53,391 nucleotides of DNA. Source: Dehalococcoidia bacterium (GTDB lineage Bacteria; Chloroflexota; Dehalococcoidia; SHYD01). The translations under genes and the position numbers were made by a program. Positions 18,800 to 27,265 of the stretch are shown here, in pieces. Below the pieces are notes generated by a model. It was given only the letters and a program-made list of their open reading frames with translations. It did not search any database and had not been told where the DNA came from. The stretch spans positions 1 to 53,391 of the forward strand of contig SHYD01000006.1 of assembly GCA_009692945.1 (NCBI GenBank), given 5' to 3'. How positions within the stretch are numbered: the stretch's first letter is position 1; every line of letters begins with the position of its first letter.

Positions 18800-19732
18800 T
18801 CAAGAATGGATCGATATCGGCGCGCCCTGGTCCGGCATGAAGCAGGCGGGGTCCACCAAGTCTTCGTAGGCAAGGCCACCATCGATGAGGTCCCAGTTGA
18901 GCAACCACCGGTAGGTGCGTTCGAATTCGGACTTGGGGTAGGGCCGCAGCGGCAGATAGCGCAGCCGGTGGGCCCCGAATTCGTGGGGTTCAAGCCGGCC
19001 CAGATCGCCCGGCAGGTCCTCCAGGATGTGGTGGACGAAGGCGCCAGGCCGGGCATTGAAGTCCGCCACCGCCCGGTTCAGCGCCCGGCCGAAGGCGTGG
19101 ACCTGCTCCGGCGTGGTGTCCCAGGTGACCACCTCCGACCCCCGGTAGCGGGACTCCGCCAGGGTCTTCCCTCCTGCCTTCAGGGCGAAACTGATCCACG
19201 GTTCCATCATGGGGGTGGCCGCGATTTCGCCCTTCAGCAGCGCATCCCATCGTGACCGCGGCCCGCCCATGTGCACCAGGTTGATCTGCTCTTTCAGCAA
19301 ATGGCCGCCCAGCATGTGGATCGCCCCATAGTGCGACCCGGTGTGGAAGTTGACGGCAACCGTCTTGCCGGCCAGGTCGCCCGGATACTCGTAGGGCGAC
19401 CCGGGCGCCACGATGACGGCCTGGACCGGGACCGAGCACCGGAGGCCGACGATCTTGCTCTTGCGCGGGCTAACACGAGCCCGGTGTATTTGTCCGCACT
19501 CTCAGGCTTGGAACACGCCCACCTGGCCCGAGGTGAAGGCCGTTTGGCCGGCCAGCGGGCTCACCTGCCGGTGGTCCGCCTCCGGCCGGTCGGCGGTCAG
19601 CATATAGCTGCCCGCCGGGATGAGATCAACTTCGACATCCTCATCAGCGAAGTACCCCGACTCCTGGGCGATGATCCACGGCAATACGAACACCGCGGCG
19701 TTCCGCTCCACGCTGATCTTCAGCTTGCTCAT
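18800..19732 (-). pseudogene. NMT1/THI5-like substrate-binding protein, interrupted
   Basis: The 311-codon frame is broken by one TGA at 19504-19502. The N-terminal part (MSKLKISVERNAAVFVLPWIIAQESGYFADEDVEVDLIPAG) and the C-terminal part (APGSPYEYPGDLAGKTVAVNFHTGSHYGA onward) are in the same frame and look like periplasmic-binding-protein type 2 domains of the NMT1 family. Between them a short stretch reads naturally only in a different frame (ESADKYTGLVLA, then back to SKIVGLRCSVPVQAVIVAPG), so two compensating single-base indels about 50 bases apart are likely. GAGGTG lies six bases before the ATG. No signal peptide is seen, as in some NMT1-fold enzymes; function unknown. Confidence 0.72.
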
Positions 19733-19832
19733 GATGCACCTCGCGAAGTTGTTCCCGTTCGTCGGAACCGGCGCGTCCCATTATGACGCCCCGTTACCCG
19801 CCGCTACAACACAGGGCGCCAGATCGCCAGAT

Positions 19833-19890
19833 ATATGAGTTCAGATGCCCATGACCGTGGGGACACCACCGGGCCATGAAAAGGCGGGGG
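19833..19890 (+). repeat. fragment of the MITE-like family (module D)
   Basis: ATATGAGTTCAGATGCCCAT followed by GACCGTGGGGACACCACC and GGGCCATGAAAAGGC, nearly identical to the ends at 2177-2223 and 34758-34808 (opposite orientation) and to 30482-30532. No matching second end was found before the IS110 fragment. Otherwise the 347-bp gap 19733-20079 has no recognisable gene. Confidence 0.65.
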
Positions 19891-20079
19891 AACCCGAACG
19901 GCGCTACAATCGACCTGGCGTGAGCGGTGAGGCCGGCTCAAGACTGGTGTTGCGAGCCCGTAGTTCAGATAGACCCGAGAATTCCGAGGCACCACCGATT
20001 GTTGCACCCGTCCGGGTAGCACGCATAGCAGAATCTTTAACAGGGAATCCTCTGCTCATGCTGACGAAAGGAGGGACCG

Positions 20080-20250
20080 ATGGAAGCGGTGTATGAGCGT
20101 TGTGCAGGACTCGATGTCCATAAGCGTACGGTGGTCGCCTGCACCAGCGTGCCGGACCGCGGCGGCCGGGTGGTCAAGCAGGTGCGCACCTTCGAGACGA
20201 CCACCGGCGAACTTGAGGCCTTGGGCGACTGGCTGGCGGCGGCGGGCTGG
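20080..20250 (+). pseudogene. IS110-family transposase, N-terminal fragment
   Basis: The first 57 codons read MEAVYERCAGLDVHKRTVVACTSVPD...FETTTGELEALGDWLAAAGW. This is the start of the IS110 DEDD transposase domain, including the first catalytic Asp (GLDVHK). AAAGGAGGG lies four bases upstream of the ATG. Homology stops abruptly at about 20250, where a module A repeat fragment begins; the remaining roughly 350 codons, with the other acidic residues and the serine domain, are missing. Not functional. Confidence 0.8.
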
Positions 20251-20310
20251 GAGCGGGAGTGCACGAGGGGGCAACCTCTCTGCCGGGGGCGTGGGAGTGT
20301 CCCCCACGAA
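20251..20310 (+). repeat. truncated MITE-like copy 3 (left half of module A)
   Basis: GAGCGGGAGTGCACGAGG, CTCTGCCGGGGGCGTGGGAG and TGTCCCCCAC match the left half of module A at 34625-34685. The left inverted end is missing and the copy abuts the IS110 fragment on one side and the last codons of the M24 gene on the other. Confidence 0.7.
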
Positions 20311-20311
20311 G

Positions 20312-21472
20312 CTATTCTGCCACAAACTCCGGCCCGTTGGCCCGCATCACCCACGGGTCGCCCCACAGCGCGTTGAAGGTGCCGCGGTTGCCCGGTTCGT
20401 TGATGATGAAGGGGTGGATGACACCGAAGGCGCCCTCCTGAATGGGGGTGTCGTCCCCGTCGGCGATGTCGTAGCCCTCGCCGATGGTCAGACCGAGACC
20501 GTGGCCGTAGCGCACCTGCGAGTAGTCGAAGCCACGCTTGCGGACTTCCTCCAGCGCGGCATTGAACAACTGCTTCCCGGTGACGCCGGGCTTCAGCATC
20601 CCGACTGCCCGGTCATGTGCCGCCCGCACGGCCGTGACCGCGCGCTGGCGGTCCTCGCTCACCTTGCCCAGCGCCACCGTGCGGCAGTACTGCGAGAAGT
20701 AGCCGTGGTAGCGGGCGTTCAACTCGATGGCCACCAGTTCACCCTCTTTGAAGGTGAGGTCGCCGCGCGCGCCGACGCCCCACACCCAGGGGTTGCCGGC
20801 GCCCATGATAACGTTCAGTTCCTCGCCGCCGTTGATGCGCACCACGTGGTCGGCCTCGGCCAGCGCCAGTTCATGGGGCACGCCCTCCTTGACCAGGTTG
20901 AAGAAGGTGTCGGCGCCCATCTTCGAGATCTGGCTGGCCTTCATGAAGTTGGCCAGTTCCGCCTCGGTCTTGTCGCGGCGCACCTGCTCCACCAAGCCGC
21001 GGGCGTCCACCATGTGGGCATCTGGCAGTTTGGCCTTGAGCCCTTCGACCATCGGGTACCGCAACGCGTTCAGGCTGTCGACGCCCAGCCGGCCCTTCGA
21101 GAACCCGGATTCCGACAGCGCCTCAACCAAGCCCGCCGCCCAGTCGGGTCCCATGTGGCCCCCGGGCGGCGACTTCACCTTCTTGGTGGGGCAGTAGATA
21201 TCGGCCATGTTGTGCTGGGTGCCGGCCATGCCCCGGTGGATCACCAGCGTCTGCTCACCGCTGGCGGGCACCACCATGAAAGCGGGGATGGGTGGCGCCA
21301 CGTGAGAATAGCCCGCCAGGTAGCGGACGCTGCCGAAGCCGATGAAACCGCCCTCGTCGTACACGATGAGGGCATCAAGTTCCTTCGTCTTCATCGCATC
21401 CTGGGTGCGCTTGACGCGCTGGGCCAGTTCTTCGGAAGAAAAATCGGTGATATGCAATTCTTGACCAGCCAT
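20312..21472 (-). CDS. M24-fold (aminopeptidase P/creatinase-like) protein
   Basis: 386 aa, with a creatinase-type N-terminal domain (about 1-150) and a pita-bread M24 domain. The ATG at 21472 has AAGGAG seven bases upstream; a longer ORF and an ATG two codons earlier fit less well. Metal ligands of true peptidases are not conserved: the DLGAxYxGYxSDxTRT region reads IELNARYHGYFSQYCRT (Asp to Glu and Asp to Gln), and the VEPGIY glutamate position reads VIHPFI. GHGLGL keeps the histidine. It therefore resembles metal-free creatinase-like members more than a peptidase; substrate unknown. The last codons abut the truncated repeat. Confidence 0.8.
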   Translation of the reverse strand: MAGQELHITDFSSEELAQRVKRTQDAMKTKELDALIVYDEGGFIGFGSVRYLAGYSHVAPPIPAFMVVPASGEQTLVIHRGMAGTQHNMADIYCPTKKVKSPPGGHMGPDWAAGLVEALSESGFSKGRLGVDSLNALRYPMVEGLKAKLPDAHMVDARGLVEQVRRDKTEAELANFMKASQISKMGADTFFNLVKEGVPHELALAEADHVVRINGGEELNVIMGAGNPWVWGVGARGDLTFKEGELVAIELNARYHGYFSQYCRTVALGKVSEDRQRAVTAVRAAHDRAVGMLKPGVTGKQLFNAALEEVRKRGFDYSQVRYGHGLGLTIGEGYDIADGDDTPIQEGAFGVIHPFIINEPGNRGTFNALWGDPWVMRANGPEFVAE

Positions 21473-21601
21473 CAGCATGCTCCTTGGCCGAATTTCAGCG
21501 GCAGCATAGCATTCGGTGGGGACGGTGGCAACGCGCGGATCGCCCGACGGCGCCCCGCCCATCTGCGCGGACCGTTCTCCATCCAGGAATCCCACCGATC
21601 G

Positions 21602-21902
21602 CTAGCGGCTTTCGTGGGAATCCGTTTGCGGGGCCAATCTTCTGAGGAGAAGCCACTCCATCCTCGATCCGAACGGCTCCCATCCGTCCCCAAGAAGCGC
21701 CTGCAGCACCACGTCGCCGTGGAAATTCCGGAGTTTGGGGTTGTCGGGAAGTCTGCAGCTAAAAAGACCAGGAACCTCTACCGTTGGTTCCGCAGAGCCT
21801 TTTAGGTCAAAGTGGTATGTTCCCTGTGCAGAGGTGCAAAATGACGCGACCATAGTAACTTGTATTCCACATGCCTATCTCGCAAAGCTGCCAAACAGCC
21901 AT
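21602..21902 (-). pseudogene. small protein of unknown family, frameshifted
   Basis: AAAGGAGGG eight bases upstream of the ATG at 21902 starts MAVWQLCEIGMWNTSYYGRVI, which runs into a stop in its own frame. Dropping one T from the TTTT run at 21838-21841 joins it to CTSAQGTYHFDLKGSAEPTVEVPG...VVLQALLGDGWEPFGSRMEWLLLRRL, a smooth protein of about 99 aa. The tail pattern LQALLGDGWEPF...WLLLRR resembles small DUF4177-like proteins, but I do not assign it. Either a homopolymer error or a recent loss of function. Confidence 0.55.
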
Positions 21903-21932
21903 CGAGTGGACCCTCCTTTCTGACTTGGGCCG

Positions 21933-22127
21933 CTACAAGGGGAAGCACCTGCCCGCCGGGCGTATCTGCCGCGAGACGGCCATGAATAGCGAAGGACAGG
22001 ACGAAGCAATAGGAATGCGCTCGACCGCGCCGGTGGCGGGATTAACCCAGAGCGGATGACGGCTTCCTTCTCGTTTGAGAAAGCAGTCCTGTTGCCAGAG
22101 GTGGCGCAGCAAGGTACTGCGTTTCAC
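21933..22127 (-). CDS. HicA-like toxin (type II TA), possibly degraded
   Basis: 64 aa from a GTG overlapping the HicB-like stop by four bases (GTGA). The start VKRSTLLRHLWQQDCFLKREGSRHPLWVNPATGAVERIP matches the dsRBD-like HicA fold, with the His of the G-S-x-H motif. After IP the expected PRHxEI...LAxxI segment is not evident (IASSCPSLFMAVSRQIRP), so the C-terminus is either divergent or shifted. HicA enzymes cleave mRNA. The antitoxin-first order occurs in part of this family. Confidence 0.55.
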   Translation of the reverse strand: MKRSTLLRHLWQQDCFLKREGSRHPLWVNPATGAVERIPIASSCPSLFMAVSRQIRPAGRCFPL

Positions 22128-22339
22128 CCGACTAAAACGGTTTCCTGCAGCGCCTCCGGCGGCAGCCCCCTCAGCCCTTCCTCGCGGCGGTTCTCTAGGA
22201 TCAGGGCGATAGCGCCGGCGAGGCTTTCCCTGGCCTCGTCTTTGCTCCTTCCCTGTCCATTTGCCCCGGGCACCTCGGGGCAATACGCGATAAACCACTC
22301 GTCGCCGCGTTCGATGATAGCCGTGAACTCGTTGCGCAT
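22124..22339 (-). CDS. HicB-like antitoxin
   Basis: 71-aa small protein MRNEFTAIIERGDEWFIAYCPEVPGANGQGRSKDEARESLAGAIALILENRREEGLRG, the partial RNase H-like fold typical of HicB: an FTAxIE strand, a CPEVPGxxxQG turn, and a helix with EARESLAGAI. There is no obvious C-terminal DNA-binding domain, so it is a short HicB. Coupled by GTGA to the HicA-like ORF. A weak GGGAAAG ribosome-binding site precedes the ATG. Confidence 0.75.
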   Translation of the reverse strand: MRNEFTAIIERGDEWFIAYCPEVPGANGQGRSKDEARESLAGAIALILENRREEGLRGLPPEALQETVLVG

Positions 22340-22799
22340 CTTTCCCCTTCCCGTCCGAACCTATGCTACCACGACGCCCCTCGTGCACTCCCCGTCCGGG
22401 CACAACGCCGTAAGGGTTCACATTTGGGTGTAAGCGAGCCAGGGTGCCGCCGAACGTTAAGGAAACTTCTCGCAGAGCTCGAAGAGTAGTGATGCGATCG
22501 CCCCGCGGCCCGTTATTGTTCGAGCGAAGCGAGAATCTGCGTCGCCCGACTGAGATCGCTGCGAATGTGAACTCTTACACAACGCCCTGTTCACCTTACC
22601 CGGGTGCTCATCGACGAATCCGGTAGGGGCAGGCCCCGTGCCCTGCCCTCCGACGAGGGCGGCCACGGGGGGCCGCCCCTACCAAGGGCCCATTGTTGGC
22701 TGTAACGCATCCTGGCCGGGTGGACGCGATTTGGTGTGCAATTCGTTGGCCCATTACGGTAGACCGAACTGTCCCCTCAAGCCTGCCCTCGGTTGGGGC
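22340..22799. other. 460-bp intergenic region with no gene seen
   Basis: Lies between the hicB-like start and the end of glycyl-tRNA synthetase. It contains the palindromic repeat at 22622-22683 and a CGAGCGAAGCGAG stretch near 22520. Short ORFs here have no recognisable features. Confidence 0.5.
22622..22683 (+). repeat. double-hairpin palindromic repeat (REP-like), copy 1
   Basis: GGTAGGGGCAGG opens a first hairpin (GGGGCAGG...CCTGCCC), and GGGCGGCCACGGG with GGCCGCCCCTACC forms the second. A near-identical unit lies in inverted orientation at 51155-51212. Unrelated to the GTANNNRTTCA family. Confidence 0.7.
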
Positions 22800-24311
22800 T
22801 CACATCCCCAACTTCTCCCGCAGCACCGCCGCCAACTCGGCGATGGCGACCCGCTCCTGGGTCATGGTGTCCCGGTCACGGATGGTGACCGCACGGTCTT
22901 CCAGCGACTCGAAGTCGACCGTGACGCAGTAGGGGGTGCCGATCTCGTCCTGCCGGCGGTAGCGCCGCCCGATGCTCTGGGAATCGTCGTACTGCACCAG
23001 CGAGCCCCGGAGCGAGCGGCGCAGCGCGGTGTAGACTTCCTGCCCGGTGGGCAGCAGCTTCTCGTTCCGGCTCAGGGGTAGGACTGCCACTTTGACCGGA
23101 GCGATCTCCTTGTGCAACCTGAGCACGGTGCGGACTTCGGATTTCCCGCCCGGACCGGGCACCTCCTCTTCGTCGTACGAATCGACCAGGAAGGCGAGGG
23201 TGGCCCGGTCGGCGCCGGCCGAGGGCTCGATGACATAGGGGACAATGTGCTCGTTCGACTCCTCGTCGAAATAAGTGAGCTTCTCGCCGCTGAACTCGGT
23301 ATGTTGCTTGAGGTCGAAGTCGGCCCGATTGGCGATGCCCTCCAATTCCGACCACCCCATGGGGAACAGGTACTCGATGTCGGTAGTCCCCTTGGCGTAG
23401 TGGGCCAGTTCTTCCGGGTCGTGGGGCCGCAGCTTGAGCCGTGCGGCGTCGACACCGAGGTCGATGTACCACTGCAGGCGGTCGTCGATCCAGCGGCGGT
23501 GCCACTCCTCATCCGTGCCCGGTCTGACAAAGAACTCGATCTCCATCTGTTCGAACTCGCGGCTGCGGAAAGTGAAGTTGCCCGGCGTGATCTCGTTGCG
23601 GAACGCCTTGCCGATCTGGCCGATGCCGAAGGGCAGTTTGCGGCGCATCGCCGTGACCACATTGTTGAAGTTCACAAAAATACCCTGGGCGGTCTCGGGC
23701 CGCAGGTAGACCTGAGCGGCGGTCTCTTCCACCGGGCCCACGAAGGTCTTGAACATCAGGTTGAACTGACGGGCATCCATTAGTGCCGGCATTTCACAGG
23801 TTGGGCAGGGAACCTCAGAAACCACGACCTTATAGGAGGTCTTTGGCCATAGCCTGAATGAGAAAAAGTCAACCGCAGGCGCCCCGATCTTTCTCTCGAA
23901 CTCCTCACGGACTATAGATATCGCTTCCTGTTCCGTCTTCCCAACAAAACTCCGTTGAATACGGCTATCACCTCTCTTCGCATAAGCGAAAATAACGTGG
24001 TCTGCCCTGAACCGGTGTTTACAATTCTTACACTCGATCATGGGGTCGGCGAAATGACCCACGTGGCCGCTGGCCTCCCAGGCGCGGGGGTGCATCAGGA
24101 TCGACGCATCCAGGCCGACCATGTCGCTGCGCTCCAGCACGTTCGAACGCCACCAGGCGCGTTTGATGTTGTTCTTGAGTTCGACGCCCAGCGGGCCGTA
24201 GTCCCAGGCCCCGCCCTGGCCGCCGTAGATATCGCTGCTCTGAAAGATGAACCCGCGCCGTTTGCACAACGACACGATCTTATCCATATGCTCTGCTGCC
24301 AAGGTGGTCAC
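22800..24311 (-). CDS. glyS: glycyl-tRNA synthetase (dimeric type)
   Basis: A 503-aa class II synthetase of the alpha2 type (often named glyQS). The N-terminus has MDKIVSLCKRRGFIFQSSDIYGGQGGAWDYGPLGVELKNNIKRAWW, motif 2 is FRNEITPGNFTFRSREFEQMEIEFF, ATLAFLVDSYDEEEV follows motif 3-like sequence, and the C-terminal anticodon-binding domain starts at PVKVAVLPLSRNEKLLPTG. The start is a GTG at 24311 with a weak GGCAG upstream; an ATG eight codons later is possible. It is transcribed away from the hppA terminator, with a repeat copy in its upstream gap. Confidence 0.95.
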   Translation of the reverse strand: MTTLAAEHMDKIVSLCKRRGFIFQSSDIYGGQGGAWDYGPLGVELKNNIKRAWWRSNVLERSDMVGLDASILMHPRAWEASGHVGHFADPMIECKNCKHRFRADHVIFAYAKRGDSRIQRSFVGKTEQEAISIVREEFERKIGAPAVDFFSFRLWPKTSYKVVVSEVPCPTCEMPALMDARQFNLMFKTFVGPVEETAAQVYLRPETAQGIFVNFNNVVTAMRRKLPFGIGQIGKAFRNEITPGNFTFRSREFEQMEIEFFVRPGTDEEWHRRWIDDRLQWYIDLGVDAARLKLRPHDPEELAHYAKGTTDIEYLFPMGWSELEGIANRADFDLKQHTEFSGEKLTYFDEESNEHIVPYVIEPSAGADRATLAFLVDSYDEEEVPGPGGKSEVRTVLRLHKEIAPVKVAVLPLSRNEKLLPTGQEVYTALRRSLRGSLVQYDDSQSIGRRYRRQDEIGTPYCVTVDFESLEDRAVTIRDRDTMTQERVAIAELAAVLREKLGM

Positions 24312-24393
24312 CTGCCGTTTGAAGTTGTTCCGAGCGTTTCGGGCGCCTTTCTAGTGTAACCCCCACCTCCGGCTTCGAATCGACGGACAAGAA

Positions 24394-24548
24394 GTATCTA
24401 TGCAGGAATGAGGGGCAGCCTCCCCGCCGTTCGTCCCACCCCCAAGAAGAAGAGAAGGTTTTGTTTCTGGGGGAACACCCCCAGACCCCCGGCAGGGTGG
24501 TTTCCCCCCTCCACCCCCCGTACCCGAACCTCAACACGGAACTCGTAC
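24394..24548 (-). repeat. MITE-like intergenic element, copy 4 (module B)
   Basis: 155 bp. One end reads GTATCTATGCAGGAATGAGG, the other (opposite strand) GTACGAGTTCCGTGTTGAGG. On the minus strand the core is ACCCTGCCGGGGGTCTGGGG, then GTGTTCCCCCAGAAACAAAA and CCTTCTCTTCTTCTTGGGGG. Flanking octamers GACAAGAA and TATAAGAA match at six positions. It lies upstream of glycyl-tRNA synthetase. Confidence 0.72.
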
Positions 24549-24555
24549 TATAAGA

Positions 24556-24585
24556 AAACGGGGCGGGTTGCGACCCGCCCCGTTT
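24556..24585 (-). terminator. rho-independent terminator of the pyrophosphatase gene
   Basis: Perfect 13-bp stem AAACGGGGCGGGT / ACCCGCCCCGTTT with a four-base loop, followed on the minus strand by TCTTATAG after the TTTT. It starts 18 bases past the hppA stop. Confidence 0.85.
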
Positions 24586-24603
24586 CTCAACCCCCTGGTT
24601 GGA

Positions 24604-26784
24604 TCAGCTGATGAACAGCGGCGCCAGCACCAGGGTAATGGTGCTCAACAGTTTCACCAGCACGTGGAGCGAAGGCCCGGCGGTGTCCTTGAAGGGGTCG
24701 CCCACCGTATCCCCGACAACGGCCGCCTTGTGGGCGTCGGAGCCTTTGCCGAGGACTTGACCGCCCTCTTTGAGGCCGCCGGACTCGATGAACTTCTTGG
24801 CGTTGTCCCAGGCTCCGCCGGAGTTGTTGAAGAAGGTAGCCAGGATGACGCCGGCGATGGTGCCGACCATCAACAGACCCGCCACCGACTCCCAGCCGGC
24901 GTCGCCGCCCCGGGTGAAGCGAAACACCACTCCCACGGCTATCGGCATCCCAACGGCGAGGATGCCGGGGGCAACCATCTCCCGCAGCGCGGCGGTGGTG
25001 GTGATGTCCACGGCCCGGGCGTAGTCGGGGCGAGAGGTCCCGAGCATGATGCCGGGGTCATTGCGGAACTGCCGCCGCACCTCTTCGATGATTTCGCCGG
25101 CGGCCTTGCCCACTGCCCGGATGGCCAGCGAGCTGAACAAGAAGACCAGCATCACGCCCATCAACGCCCCGACGAACACCTCGACCTTCGAGAGGTCAAT
25201 GGGAAGGTTGTCGGTCAGATCCCAGATCTTGCCGGTGGCGGGGTTGATACGGCCCACTTCCGCGAACTTTTCCTTCACCTTGTCCAGGTAGGCGCTGAAC
25301 AGCAGGAAGGCTGCCAGCGCGGCCGATGCGACGGCATAGCCCTTGGTGAGGGCTTTGGTGGTGTTGCCCACCGCGTCCAACGAGTCGGTGATATGGCGCG
25401 CGCTTTCAGAAGCGCCGGCCATTTCGGTGATGCCGCCGGCATTGTCGGTGATGGGACCGAAGGTGTCCATCGCCAGGATGTAAGCGGCGGACATCAGCAT
25501 GCCCATGGTCGCCACTGCCGTTCCGAAGATCGCAGCAACGTGGACCGGTACTCCGGGCAGGTTAACCGTGGAGCCCACCGAGTACGCGCACACCAACGCG
25601 ATGCCGATGGTGATGGCAGTGACGGCGGTGGTCTCCAAGCCAACTGCGGTGCCGATGATGATATTGGTAGCGGGTCCGGTTTTGGAAGCCTGAGCGATCT
25701 CTTGCACCGGCCGCCAGCCCCCGGCCGTGTAGTACTGGGTGATGAACACGAAGGCCAACCCGGTGGCTATCCCGATGATGCCGCACAGGAAGAACGGGAA
25801 CCAATTGGCGCCCATCATCGAAAACGTAACGAAGGCCAAGGCAACGATGCTTAAGGCTGTCGTTACGTAATACCCGCCGTTGAGGGCGCTCATCGGGTCT
25901 TTCTTTTCCCCGGCGAAGAAAGACACCGACAGGAGGCCGATGATGGTGGCGATGATCCCAAAGGATCGCAGCACCAGCGGGAACATGATCCATTCGGCTT
26001 GATTGGTCGCTTTGTAAATGGCAACACCGAGGATCATGGCGCCGATGTTTTCGGCCGACATCGACTCGAACAGGTCGGCGCCGCGACCGGCGCAGTCGCC
26101 GACGTTGTCGCCCACCAAGTCGGCCACCACCGCAGCGTTCCGGGGGTCGTCTTCGGGGATGCCCGCCTCGACCTTGCCGACCAGATCGGCGCCCACATCG
26201 GCCGCTTTGGTGTAGATCCCGCCGCCCAACTGGGCGAACAGGGCAACGAAACTGGCGCCGAAGCCGAATCCGACGATGAGGAACGGCACTTTTTCCAGCG
26301 GGTACTGGAATAGGGTTTGGTACGCCCAGAAGATGCCGGAGACACCGAGCAGGCTGAGCGCCACCACCAGGAAGCCCGACACCGCGCCGCCCCGCAGGGA
26401 GGTCTCGATGGCCGCTTTCAGGCTAACCTGGGCGGCCGCCGCTGTCCGCAGGTTGGAGCGCACCGAGATGTACATCCCAACATAGCCCGCCAATGCGGAA
26501 CAGAAGGCGCCCACCAGGAACGCGACGCCGGTCAGTACGCCGATCTGCGTGCTGTGGTCGAACACACCCACGATGACGGAAATCACCACCGCGGTCAGAA
26601 TGGACAGAATGGCGATGGTCTTGTACTGGCGTTTGAGGAAGGCCATGGCCCCCTCGAAGATCATGTCGGCGATCTCCTGCATCTTGGGGGTGCCCGTATC
26701 CCTCCCAAGAACGTCCTTCGCAAGGTAGACCGCGAACAGGACGGCGAGTATCCCAGCTATGGGGATGATAGGCACAAGTGCCAT
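24604..26784 (-). CDS. hppA: membrane-bound proton-translocating pyrophosphatase
   Basis: A 726-aa, roughly 16-helix pump that couples PPi hydrolysis to ion export. Catalytic blocks: GGGIYTKAADVGADLVGKVEAGIPEDDPRN, DNVGDCAGRGADLFES, DTFGPITDNAGGITEM and the C-terminal VVGDTVGDPFKDTAGPS. The position that separates potassium-dependent (Ala) from potassium-independent (Lys) enzymes is Lys477 in GNTTKALTKG, so this should be the potassium-independent H+ pump type. AGAAGGAGG lies seven bases before the ATG, one of the strongest ribosome-binding sites in the window. Confidence 0.95.
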   Translation of the reverse strand: MALVPIIPIAGILAVLFAVYLAKDVLGRDTGTPKMQEIADMIFEGAMAFLKRQYKTIAILSILTAVVISVIVGVFDHSTQIGVLTGVAFLVGAFCSALAGYVGMYISVRSNLRTAAAAQVSLKAAIETSLRGGAVSGFLVVALSLLGVSGIFWAYQTLFQYPLEKVPFLIVGFGFGASFVALFAQLGGGIYTKAADVGADLVGKVEAGIPEDDPRNAAVVADLVGDNVGDCAGRGADLFESMSAENIGAMILGVAIYKATNQAEWIMFPLVLRSFGIIATIIGLLSVSFFAGEKKDPMSALNGGYYVTTALSIVALAFVTFSMMGANWFPFFLCGIIGIATGLAFVFITQYYTAGGWRPVQEIAQASKTGPATNIIIGTAVGLETTAVTAITIGIALVCAYSVGSTVNLPGVPVHVAAIFGTAVATMGMLMSAAYILAMDTFGPITDNAGGITEMAGASESARHITDSLDAVGNTTKALTKGYAVASAALAAFLLFSAYLDKVKEKFAEVGRINPATGKIWDLTDNLPIDLSKVEVFVGALMGVMLVFLFSSLAIRAVGKAAGEIIEEVRRQFRNDPGIMLGTSRPDYARAVDITTTAALREMVAPGILAVGMPIAVGVVFRFTRGGDAGWESVAGLLMVGTIAGVILATFFNNSGGAWDNAKKFIESGGLKEGGQVLGKGSDAHKAAVVGDTVGDPFKDTAGPSLHVLVKLLSTITLVLAPLFIS

Positions 26785-27022
26785 GCGTGAACCTCCTTCT
26801 AATCGTCACATCCAGAACGTAAACTAAACCACAGACGTTAGGTCTTTCTTCATTAACCCCTTTTATTTGATTCTGCTACATCGAGCCCGGCCAAAACCCG
26901 CAAACACACAAAAGGGGAGGGCAACACCCTGCTCTCAGTGAGAGCAACATCGGTTTTCCCGCCGGAAACCTCGGTTAGTCTACCAGCCGCCCGCCACCTG
27001 CGCAATGGTTTGGGACGGGCCC

Positions 27023-27179
27023 GTATCTGTTCAGACGTGAGGGGGGCTGCCCTTCGAACGTTTGCCCCACCCCCCAAGGAATGAGATGGTTTTGTTCCTG
27101 GGGGAACACCCCCAGGCCTCCGGCAGGATGGCTTCGCCCCCTGCAGCCCCGTGCCTGAACCCCGAGCCTGAACTGGTAC
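27023..27179 (-). repeat. MITE-like intergenic element, copy 5 (module B)
   Basis: 157 bp with ends GTATCTGTTCAG and (opposite strand) GTACCAGTTCAG, matching at nine of 12 positions. Immediately outside are GGACGGGCCC and GGACGGGGCC, a nine-of-ten direct repeat. On the minus strand the interior reads GCAGGGGGCGAAGCCATCC, TGCCGGAGGCCTGGGGGTGT, TCCCCCAGGAACAAAACC. It lies between the divergent hppA and enoyl-CoA hydratase genes. The remainder of the 481-bp gap holds AT-rich sequence upstream of hppA. Confidence 0.78.
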
Positions 27180-27204
27180 GGACGGGGCCGCCCCGACCTC
27201 CACC

Positions 27205-27234
27205 TTGACACGCCCAAAACCCCTGGGCAACAAT
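27205..27234 (+). promoter_or_regulatory. putative sigma70-type promoter of the enoyl-CoA hydratase gene
   Basis: Consensus TTGACA (27205-27210), an 18-bp spacer and AACAAT (27229-27234), starting 26 bases after the repeat copy 5 and 32 bases before the ATG. Confidence 0.5.
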
Positions 27235-27265
27235 GGGGCCGCCAGCCACCCCCCAGGAGCCTCCT

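Noticed and set aside
20093..21805. 570-aa plus-strand ORF antisense to the M24 gene
   Set aside because: Shadow of the real gene; it starts in the IS110 fragment in another frame and has no protein-like motifs.
22622..22683. CRISPR array
   Set aside because: Only a single palindromic unit here; no regularly spaced direct repeats anywhere in the window and no cas genes.
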